Source of the DNA: Tritrichomonas foetus
Lineage: Eukaryota; Parabasalia; Tritrichomonadida; Tritrichomonadidae
Length of the DNA: 15,916 nucleotides
NCBI GenBank assembly: GCA_001839685.1
Contig: MLAK01001432.1
Location: 1 to 15,916 of the forward strand
Direction of reading: 5' to 3'
Shown here: piece after piece, positions 1 to 8,008 of the stretch
Layout of the letters: every line of letters starts with the position of its first letter
Numbering within the stretch: position 1 is the stretch's first letter
Notes under the pieces: generated by a model
Databases searched by the model: none
What the model was told of the DNA's origin: nothing
Seen by the model: only the letters and a program-made list of their open reading frames with translations
Position numbers and translations under genes: made by a program

Positions 1-22
1 TTTTCTCATTCATGAAATTTTC

Positions 23-61
23 AGTTGGGATAAATTGAGCGAAGCGCAATTTATCACAACT
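23..61 (+). repeat. 39-bp near-palindromic hairpin repeat, left copy
   Basis: The 39 bases starting AGTTGGGATAAATTG fold back on themselves: 16 of 18 positions pair across a 3-base GAA loop. The two non-pairing positions (6 with 34, and 16 with 24 within the repeat) are both G opposite A. The tip reads GCGAAGC. An identical copy lies in inverted orientation at 15878-15916. It resembles an end or hairpin of a mobile or dispersed repeat, but no family is recognised. Confidence 0.9.
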
Positions 62-182
62 GTATACTCTACTCATTTTTAAGTATGATACCCATTTTTT
101 TTTTTCAATAAAATTTCCACAAATGAATTATCAATTCATGTTTTCCTGTTAATTCGAATTACAAACAGCAAAAAAAAAAATA

Positions 183-2348
183 CTAATCGTCGTTTATTTT
201 AATCCCTGGTTTTCGCATTAAAAAAATGGTCAAATCAGTATTGCCTGTGCTATTGGCATAATATAATGGTGTTCGATGAAGGCTAATTTGAAACTTTATC
301 ATTATCTTTGGCATTTAAATCAATTTTATAGTTTTTTGTGAGTTCCTCGACACAACTAGGAATTCCATCTGTATGAATCATACAAGCAAGATGAAGTGGT
401 GTTCGATAAAATGATTCAATATTCCATTTTTATCTTTTTCATTAATTTTGATGTCTTTTAGCTGTAACAAAAATTTAACAATTTCATCTTGACCAATTGT
501 TTTACATGCAATATGTAATGGTGTTTCCATATTATTATTTGATCAAATGTTTGCATCTGTATCATTCACATCGAAGTTACGAGTAAGAAGCAATTTTACA
601 TCTTCAATTCTGCCATATTGGCACAAATAATGAAGTGCAGATTTCAAAATTAGTAGAAAAATAAACCTTGTACGTGATTTATAATAAACATTGACATTCG
701 GATTTTCGAAGAATAATTGTAAACATTTATGATGATTTTCATTCATAAAAGAGTATTTGCAGCAAATCAAAAAAGGAGTGACTTTATAAAAAGAGAAGTT
801 GACATCAATATCATCACAATATTGATTAAAATTAATTTTGGATTCATCAAAAAGTACTTTGATTAATCTTAAATTGTAGTTTTTTGCGGCATAACCCAAC
901 GGACTAAAATATTTATAGGTGCTATTTACAATCCTTCGTCGATTGGAATAATAAAGTTTCAAAGACCATAAAGTCAAAGGATTATTATTATTTTTTGCAG
1001 ATAGAACTAATAATGAATCAATTAGACTTAACTTAGTTACAAAGTAAAAAAGTGCTTCATAATTTCCATACATAAAGCATAAATCTAATATTGGTTCAGC
1101 ATCACTGCCAAAACTACTAATGTCATCAAGAGGATATGTTTCATATAAATATTCAATAATTTCTTGTTGACGACATTGAATTGCAACATTTAATGATCCT
1201 TTTTTTGACACTTGATATTTAGAAAGCAAATCAATAATATTTTTATTTCCACTTGCACAAGCCATAGAATAAACATTATCAGGTAATGTGATATTTTGAT
1301 TAATTAAATAACTAACGCAATTAATTGCACCATAAAAAGCAGCATACGAAATTATTGGAACATTCTCATTTGGGAGTGAACAAGCTTCATACGCACTTTT
1401 ATGAATTTTGCCTTTAGGATCAAATAACTCATTATTAATCATTCCGTATACATTATCATTCATGATTGCAAGACACAATGGATTAGGATTTTTCCCATTA
1501 TTTATATTTTCTTTATGTAATTGGAAATTATTTTCTGAAATGACAGGAATATTGTGTTCATAATCATAATAATAATCAATAAAGGGAAATCTAAAGGTTT
1601 TATCCAAATCAGAAATAATGTCCACGAACATTGGATGCCTACTTAAATATCCTCCCAAAATGTTGTTTAATTTCAGAAGGTTATTGTCAATAATTCGTCG
1701 ACATATATAACAAACTTCTTGACTTATTTGTGGACATTTCTTTAGTAAAAGGACCTGGATTACTTTTTGTGTCGCCAAATTTATGAATTCTTGTTTAAAA
1801 TAAAGATTTGTTTCTGATTCAAGTCTCATTAATAGAATTTCCATCAAGTGATAATTACAGCATTTTTTTGAAATTATGTCAAAATAAATGATTTTCACTA
1901 ATTCACGACAAGAAGTTTCTAATGCAAAGATTTTCAATAATGAAACAGTTTGATCTAAATTGTAAGAGTTACAGCAAGAAACTAATTCCTGACTTCTTTT
2001 AAATGCAAATGTTGTTTCATCATTGCTGAATATATTATTATCATAATGGATTGAATTGTTTCCTCTTTTTACGACTTTTGAATAGCCCTCAATATCTTCC
2101 AATTCATATATTTGAAAGATTCTTGAGAATAAAACAACGTCCTTGATATTGTTTTCATTGATTTCATATTGATATCCATTGAATATTCTTGATAAAACAT
2201 CACGATCGAAATTATCTGGAATTTCTGGAATGTCTAAGATCAATTTTAATGTCGCTGAAGTTTTGTTATCAAAGAACGAACAGCATTTTTGAAGTTTCTC
2301 CAATTCGCATTTGATTGTTTTCTTGTTTATTTCGAGAGTAATGCTCAT
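183..2348 (-). pseudogene. Ankyrin-repeat protein with BTB-like N-terminal domain, 3' end broken
   Basis: The uninterrupted part runs from ATG at 2348 to TGA at 543-545 and gives 601 residues. This ATG is preferred over an in-frame one at 2423 because it starts the family-type N-terminus (MSITLEINKK) and has a TCATTT Inr-like motif 24 bases upstream. Residues 1-90 form a BTB-like domain (IPDNF 43-47, FQI 78-80). Residues about 100-290 are helical and unassigned, and ankyrin-type repeats run from about 290 to 600. Beyond the TGA the same frame continues with a clear repeat (ETPLHIAC). After a shift near 406-424 comes another (RTPLHLAC), and after a shift near 279-295 a third (RTPLYYAN), ending at a TAG at 183-185. 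The intact protein would have been about 720 residues. Trichomonads have hundreds of such ankyrin proteins, presumed to mediate protein binding; no specific partner can be inferred. A truncated 601-residue product is possible. Confidence 0.8.
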
Positions 2349-2368
2349 TTTCGATCTTAAAAGAAATA

Positions 2369-2374
2369 AAATGA
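2369..2374 (-). promoter_or_regulatory. Inr-like initiator of the ankyrin gene
   Basis: The minus strand reads TCATTT here, with the presumed +1 A at 2372, 24 bases before the chosen ATG at 2348. It matches the trichomonad initiator consensus TCA(+1)Y(T/A)(T/A), and its position supports starting the protein at 2348 rather than 2423. Confidence 0.5.
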
Positions 2375-2905
2375 ATTTCAAAAAGATTCGAATGATGACT
2401 AAAATCACAATTGTCAAAAACACTCATGTCGTCATAACAGCATGATTCTGTCACAGAATTTCTGTGAATATTAAAGGAGTCTGAAATTATGCATGAAACA
2501 ATCATATGACGGATCTGCATTATGACCACAAGTGATGACGGAAATTCACAATTCAACTTTAGAATTGATGTAGCTTGGTAATCACACAATTCTCCCTGTT
2601 TGGACAGAGTGAAGAGGCATAGTGATAGAGGCTGTGGAACATTTTACTTTTTATAATCACATAACTAATCAAATGATTTTTATGGGAAATTAATCAGATT
2701 TTGATTCATTTAGTCATAATATATAGTTACCTGTATTTCATATTTTACTCATGTATGATTTCAAATCATAACAATTATTTTGTTTTTCTAAAAAATTATT
2801 CATAACTTGTTGTTGATGTTGCTATTGATCATGCATTTATTTTATGACATTTATCTGATGATTATATCCGCTCCATTTTTGAGGAGCGACTTGGTAGACT
2901 GCTCT
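2375..2905. other. Intergenic, no gene seen
   Basis: This AT-rich stretch lies between the divergent ankyrin gene and the plus-strand relic. Open frames here lack family resemblance. It contains a small nested inverted repeat at 2446-2467. No promoter element or RNA gene was recognised. Confidence 0.5.
2446..2467. repeat. Nested short inverted repeats
   Basis: TTCTGTCACAGAA (2446-2458) is a perfect palindrome around a central C. The overlapping TCACAGAATTTCTGTGA (2451-2467) is a perfect palindrome around a central T. The shared arm TCACAGAA can therefore pair either way. No function is known. Confidence 0.5.
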
Positions 2906-3704
2906 TGATGAAGCGGCTGACCTTTATCTTCTAGATTTCCATCCAGTGACAAAATCATATGCATGTGACTTTTTAACAGATGGAATCTAAGGTTTTGTTA
3001 AAGCTAACATATGCACCAAGATTCGAAAGAATGTATACCATGGATAAATATACTATTGTTAACTTCATCCCTCAAGATGCATCAAATTGGAATAAGTTTA
3101 TACAAATATCCAACTGGTTATATCGTTAAGAAATCTAACAGTGTCTGTATTACTAATGATCCAAAGAAAACAATTACTCAAGCATTAACAGATGGTGATG
3201 CAAAAACAAAATGGGGAAATTTCTGGTATCCAATCCCAACTTCCCCAATGACTTATGATATTGTTCTTGGTCAAAAAATAGCTTTCTGGGATGTTAAGAT
3301 TGTTGTATCATGAAGCATATTATGGTTTGATATGAATTTATATAGTGAAATTCGACTTGCATCAGGTAATTTCACAGTTGTTATGAATTAATTCTGTATA
3401 ACCAGAATAATTAAATTCTTGATCATGAAGAATCAATTGTCTTTCAAATCAATTTTTCGTTGAATCATAAGAAGATGATAATGATGATTATAATTAAGCA
3501 AGCAATAAGAAACTAACACCGAAGAAAGAAGGTCTATCAACGAAAAATTGTTGCCATTGTTATAATTTTTTAGTTATAGTTGTAGTTGTTGAGGATTGTG
3601 CCTTCATTTTTGTTAAGAAATCAGAAAAATTTTATTAGTTACGTATGAAAGACACAGAAAAATCATCATCAATTTCTTCAGTTGAAACTCGAAACGTGAA
3701 ATAA
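2906..3704 (+). pseudogene. Decayed gene for a membrane-anchored, possibly discoidin-like surface protein
   Basis: Coding-like segments alternate between frames. Near 2907-2987 one frame reads LDEAADLYLLDFHPVTKSYA before a TAA at 2988. From about 3040 another frame reads TIVNFIPQDASNWNKF. From about 3095 to 3313 a third gives a stretch containing ALTDGDAKTKWGNFWY and IVLGQKIAFWDVKIVV, which resembles the core of a discoidin (F5/8 type C) fold. Further on come SEIRLASGNFTVVM (about 3345-3390) and an acidic patch EDDNDDYN. A hydrophobic membrane-like run lies at about 3541-3593. A short tail ending SSSISSVETRNVK stops at TAA 3702-3704. The order of ectodomain, helix and short cytoplasmic tail is that of a type-I surface protein. 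With several stops and shifts it cannot give a full product. The N-terminus and signal peptide were not found. Family assignment is tentative. Confidence 0.45.
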
Positions 3705-5024
3705 ACATTAACCAAATAAGTCATATTCTTTTATGATTGTTTCATTATTTTGTTATTTCAAAGAATATTTCGGTTTCACCTTATTTATATACAACCAAAA
3801 GTAATTCTTCTCCGACCTTCGTTGTTAATTACTTGTGCTTTTATGCCAACATGATGTAATTTTAGATATGCTTTGATTTATGTGATAAAGGTATAATATT
3901 TCTCATTAACCAAATATTTATAAATCAAAGAGTCATCATTTGACCAACTTTTCAGTTTCTGAAGGTTTTTTTTCCCTTGTCGAAATGAAAATCGAAGTGC
4001 ATGGACTATCATCAAAAGTATATTCTTCAGAATAAAAGAGATAGCATCTCTCATTTTTTTGCTCTGTTTCATGTGACCTGATGAACGTTGATTTCAATTT
4101 GATAATTATAATTTCTTTGTAAACTTAAAAACAATCATTGAATGTTTTAATTTTTTGAATATAGATATTCAAATTTTTCTTTAAATCTTCTGAAAAATCT
4201 GCTTTATTTCTAAACTGTCAATATTGAATATTTATATTTGTCTTTATTATGTATTCTGATAAAAATATTATTTTCCAGTTTTTGATGCAATAATGATGGA
4301 ATGAAACTAATATTTCCAGTTTTATATCATACAGTAGAATTTAGAACAAGGATATTAATGAAAAATATGCAAATATTTTGGAATAATGTAAGAAATCACT
4401 TTTTTCTGCAGATTTGTTTATGAATTCAATACTTTTAATTTCAATATGATTTCAATTCCAACGTAAAGAGTTAATTGAAAGAAATTCAAAGAATTATTCT
4501 TTCTTTTGTAAAGACAGTTTTTATATGCATCATATTTACTTGTATTAATAGAAATATTTAAATGTAAACAGAAATTCTTTGAAAATTTAGATCACAATTT
4601 TCAAATACTCTCATAAAAGTGAAATTTTGAATGACGCTATTGATATTCATCATGATAACATTGAATGACTTGCGAATCCGCATCACCATTCCTCAACCAT
4701 CATCTGATTTTCACCATGCATATTACATGATGTTAAAATTGATCGAAACCATACTTTCAATTGAAATGTATTTACAAAGTTTCAACTTTTTCATCTTCAT
4801 AATGAATTATATTGAATGTTATTGAATGGTTTGTCGCATTGCTTGAATTCTTTTGAATTTTAATTGAATGCACATTCTTAAACGTCTATTGTAATTTCTT
4901 TATTCATTTGTGATAAATTCAAAAGTCGTAGAAACAATTGAATTGGTATGACTTCTTTTTTATTCAAATCATTTTTTTATGTTACTTGCTCACAAATCTC
5001 TCGCACAAAAAGTTCAGAAAAAAA
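3705..5024. other. Long AT-rich stretch, gene-poor
   Basis: No convincing gene was found. On the minus strand at about 3950-4075 there is a coding-like fragment (frame reading NERCYLFYSEEYTFDDSP), possibly another relic, but it is short and ends at paired stops. A 64-codon plus-strand frame at 4631-4825 looks accidental. The last 100 bases hold the promoter of the HMG-box gene; a TCACAA Inr-like motif has its +1 A at 4992, 33 bases before the start codon. Confidence 0.4.
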
Positions 5025-5735
5025 ATGAGCGCCTCTTTCATGGCGCCACTAGAGCCACCAATGGCAACTCCAATAGCACTATCCACACCGCCAGGTAGTC
5101 ACGTCGAACCGTTTCAAATCTTCTGCCTCGAACGCCGTCCAGAAATCGTCCGCCAACATCCCCAGCTCACCTCGTCGAAGGTGACCTCGCTGCTGGGCAC
5201 TCTCTGGCGGGCAACCTCCCCGGCCGTCAAAAGGTACTACATCGACGTCGCCGCTTCAGCGAGAATTCCACAATCGAGATCATCCAAGAAGAAGCAGAGA
5301 GAAATGACAGCGACGATGGCAACAAATGTTGGATATTCTCGAGAAGAGAGCGGAGATTCGGCTGGAAAGGTGACAAATGGTCAATTTCATCATTTGCCTC
5401 CTCCTCAAATATTTGAATGTGATTTATCAAAAAGTGGATTAACAGTTTCTGAAAAAGTGGGTACATATACACATTCATCATTTCTTTCTCCTTCATTACC
5501 AGCAATGATATCGTCATCCAGTCAGCCTTCAATTCCACCAATTAATTCGATTACTTGCAATTCTAGCCCTGAAATTTCACCTTCTTGTCCAGTCACACAA
5601 ATTGGCGCATCGTCGTCCTTATCGGCTGCGATGGAGCCCCCGCTGAACCTCTTCATCATCCCGAGGGCACAAACAAGCTCGGTAATTAGCGAAATATCCA
5701 TGAAAAGCATACAGGCAAGACCTGGAGCAGTCTGA
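5025..5735 (+). CDS. HMG-box protein
   Basis: The protein has 236 residues from ATG at 5025. An in-frame ATG at 4938 is rejected because the stretch before 5025 is AT-rich, hydrophobic and unlike the rest. Residues about 26-82 match an HMG box of the sequence-specific (SOX/TCF/MAT) kind. Phe30 and Phe33 occupy the first helix, and H45-P46 precedes an S-S-K helix start. LGTLW (57-61) supplies the conserved Trp, and KRYY (69-72) with the following Ala residues forms the third helix. A basic patch (SRSSKKKQR) follows and may aid nuclear entry or DNA contact. The rest is Ser/Pro-rich and probably disordered. HMG boxes bind and bend DNA in the minor groove, so a role in transcription or chromatin is likely; the target genes are unknown. 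The first ~250 and last ~100 bases are markedly richer in G+C than the middle. The gene converges with the RING gene, 118 bases apart. Confidence 0.8.
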   Translation: MSASFMAPLEPPMATPIALSTPPGSHVEPFQIFCLERRPEIVRQHPQLTSSKVTSLLGTLWRATSPAVKRYYIDVAASARIPQSRSSKKKQREMTATMATNVGYSREESGDSAGKVTNGQFHHLPPPQIFECDLSKSGLTVSEKVGTYTHSSFLSPSLPAMISSSSQPSIPPINSITCNSSPEISPSCPVTQIGASSSLSAAMEPPLNLFIIPRAQTSSVISEISMKSIQARPGAV

Positions 5736-5853
5736 AATTGTTTTTTTTATTTTTGAGTTTTTGTGAAGTATACGATACATTTGAGTAAAAAAGCGACTTG
5801 AAAATGCAACTTTTTGAATAATTTTTGATCGTTATTTGAGGCCGTTGAGGATT

Positions 5854-6093
5854 TTAGCCATCAATGATAACGTAAAGAGTTGAAAGAACAAACCCGCGGC
5901 AAACAGGACATAATTTTGGCACAGGCATTTTTTCCCAGCAGTCGCGGCAGATGCAAGCATGATGGCAGGGAGTGATGATGAGGTCAATCCTTTTTGTGAG
6001 ACAAATCTTACATGTAATTAATGATGAACTACTTTCACTGTTTTCTCCTTCTTTGCTTTCGTTGTGAGTAATGGACAATTCTTTTTCTTCCAT
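5854..6093 (-). CDS. Small RING-finger protein, probable E3 ubiquitin ligase
   Basis: The protein has 79 residues from ATG at 6093. The first 25 residues are acidic and Ser-rich; the remainder is almost entirely a C3HC4 RING. The ligands are C28 and C31, then C43 and H45, C49 and C52, and C62 and C65. The spacing C-x-H-x3-C-x2-C and the C-terminal position resemble the RING of IAP/MDM2-like E3 ligases, in which the residues after the last cysteines (here GFVLSTLYVIID) help dimerisation. Such domains recruit ubiquitin-charged E2 enzymes. No substrate-binding domain is present, so it may act as a partner subunit. The stop codon is TAA followed by A, giving a TAAA tetramer that in trichomonads doubles as a polyadenylation signal. 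All eight zinc ligands are intact. Confidence 0.85.
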   Translation of the reverse strand: MEEKELSITHNESKEGENSESSSSLITCKICLTKRIDLIITPCHHACICRDCWEKMPVPKLCPVCRGFVLSTLYVIIDG

Positions 6094-6530
6094 TCAATTT
6101 GATTATCAACTTTTTGATATAAACGATAGAATTACTTAATCAATGAAATTTAGATAATTAAATTCAATTGAGGTAAAATATGCAAACAAATAAGGCGAAT
6201 ATTTTCACAACAAAGTCATCCCAAAATGGTTAATAATCTTTTTTTTAACTGAAAAAATATCCCACTTATGGGTATGTATTTCACGTCATTGCCTTTTGGG
6301 TTTTGAGATTGAATAACTCTGTTTAAGATAGAAAAACACCAACTACGACATAAATTTAAGCCAGCAATTCAAATTCACCAAATTTGGTCGAAATCAAATT
6401 TAAGTTTGGACGAAAATCAGAGGAATAATACAACATCACAATCTAAAGAATTTCATTTTATTGAAAACAACATTCAAAATATTGCTGTGCACATGAATAT
6501 GGAACAAAATAAGAAAATGAACCAGAAATT
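6094..6530. other. Intergenic, promoter region of the RING gene
   Basis: This AT-rich stretch separates two minus-strand genes. A plus-strand open frame at 6406-6591 overlaps the end of the upstream gene, starts from a non-ATG codon and is low in complexity, so it is not called. No strict TCAYWW initiator is seen near the RING start codon. Confidence 0.4.
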
Positions 6531-8008
6531 TTATTCACAGCAAAATAAACATAAACGCTCCTTTAAACCATCAATACTTCTATTGTTATAAAGATCGATT
6601 TCTTCGTATTCAAAAGTTTCTAAATTTTCACGGCAATCTTCATTCTCATCGTTATCTTCAGCATCATCTTTTTCACTTTGTTGTAATTTACTACCAGTAA
6701 GTTTGACTATAAATATTTTTGATTTCCGCTTGACACCATCGTTTTTCATTTTTGCCTCAAGGAAGGACATGAAAAATTGTGCATAGAGGAAGGCACGTTT
6801 TCTAGACGTGGGATTTTCGTCGGTGAAGCAAAAAAGCACAACAGAAGGGTCTCCATAAAAAAGTGGGTGAATTCGATAGTTTTCATGTGAATTTTCAACA
6901 CAAACAATATCAGCAGTTATATGTTTTTTTGAAAGAGAGGATTTCAGTGTTGCGGTTTCATTTTCATACATGATGATTTTTTCTGGTTGATTTGCCGTAG
7001 CATTTTTGCCAAGAATAGAATAAAAAAGCTCACCAGAGGCATCAGTGTTTCCACCAATCACAATTCCATAAGTTTTCTGTTTTTCATAATTTTGCTCCAA
7101 GTGAATCTTTGAAGTATGATTAGAATGATTGCTTTCCAAATTTTTGGATTCTGAGGGATCTTTTTTAGTTTTATCTTCACTTTCAGGAAGGGAAATTCCA
7201 AAAGCACTCATTTCTACTTTTTCTTGTTTATCTTCTTTTTCTTGTTTATCTTCTTTTTCTTGTTTATCTTCTTTTTCTTGTTGGTCGTTCTCATTGGTGC
7301 TTTTTTGCTTTGTCATTTCTTTTTTTGCATGCTTTTGATGTTTTCCTTTCTTTGTGTTTAAAGAATGTTTCATTTTTGAACCGGTTAATGCCATATTTTT
7401 CTGTTGTTGGTGGGAATTCAGAGAGGTTGGTCTCAGGTCGACAATTTCAAAATTTTCATGATTCAGTGTTGTCAAAAAATGATGAATTTGGTCAACTTCA
7501 AAAGTGTGAGAAATCTCGGAGCCAAATTCACGTTTCAAAAACATAGTTTGATTCATTTGATTTTTGTGATGTTGTTTGGGAACAACCTTCTCTTTAGATT
7601 TGATTGGGATTTTTCTTTGAAATATATAATCATGAATGATTTCATAAGTTAATGGTTTTTGATGATTGATTTCATTTGACATGATTTTTTCGATTTGATA
7701 AATAAAGGAATCTTTTTGATAATAATATTTGCTAATGAAATCTGATGATAAAATTAATCTATTTGAAAGTTGATTGATATAATCAGGAAAATTTGGATAG
7801 CATTTCACGCTATTTATTCTTAAAAATGAGGAAATAATTCTGATCCAGATTTCTTCTTGATTAGGTGATTTTGAAATAGGATTTAAAACAAATTTTTTTA
7901 ATTCATTATTATCTTTAAAATATTGAATTTCGCGGTTTTCCCCAAACAATTTAAAAACTGTGTCTTCGTTTGATTTATTTGGCTTTGATCCGGTGAAAAA
8001 AGATACGA
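6531..8008 (-). CDS. 3' part of a frameshifted gene: linker plus GTPase-like C-terminal region
   Basis: This is the downstream half of the gene beginning at 8742. The open frame has no ATG near its front (a TTG at 7949 is only a nominal start). It is open back into the A12 tract at 8009-8020, reading KIVSFFTGSKPNKSNE before FGENREIQ. Counted from 7949, residues 1-180 are helical and unassigned. Residues 180-290 are a charged, low-complexity linker with a repeated KEDKQE hexapeptide (about 226-244). Residues 290-472 form a globular region. That region has a beta strand and glycine turn (YGIVIGGNTDASGE), a strand SVVLFCF, IFIVKLTGSK and IDGLKERL, an order reminiscent of a Ras-like GTPase. It lacks a true GxxxxGK(S/T) P-loop and an NKxD motif, so GTP binding is doubtful. 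The stop forms TAAA, a trichomonad-type polyadenylation tetramer. Family not recognised with certainty. Confidence 0.6.
7223..7282 (-). repeat. 18-bp tandem repeat, about 3.3 copies
   Basis: The plus strand repeats CTTGTTTATCTTCTTTTT exactly at 7223-7240, 7241-7258 and 7259-7276, then a partial copy. Each unit is 18 bases and keeps the frame, encoding KEDKQE on the minus strand within the linker of the 8742-6531 gene. Copy number is likely to vary between strains. Confidence 0.9.

Noticed and set aside
2269..2589. 106-codon minus-strand frame
   Set aside because: It overlaps the start and promoter of the ankyrin gene in another frame and shows no family resemblance.
3878..4072. 64-codon minus-strand frame starting MKQSKKMRD
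   Set aside because: A different frame of the same strand looks more coding-like there; at best this is a fragment of a relic, too short to call.
4631..4825. 64-codon plus-strand frame
   Set aside because: Hydrophobic translation of AT-rich DNA, no initiator and no recognisable domain.
6406..6591. 61-codon plus-strand frame rich in Asn and Gln
   Set aside because: Starts from a non-ATG codon, is low in complexity and overlaps the 3' end of the gene on the other strand.
7129..7652. Three overlapping plus-strand frames with Ser/Phe/Cys repeats
   Set aside because: Antisense shadows of the tandem-repeat linker of the minus-strand gene.
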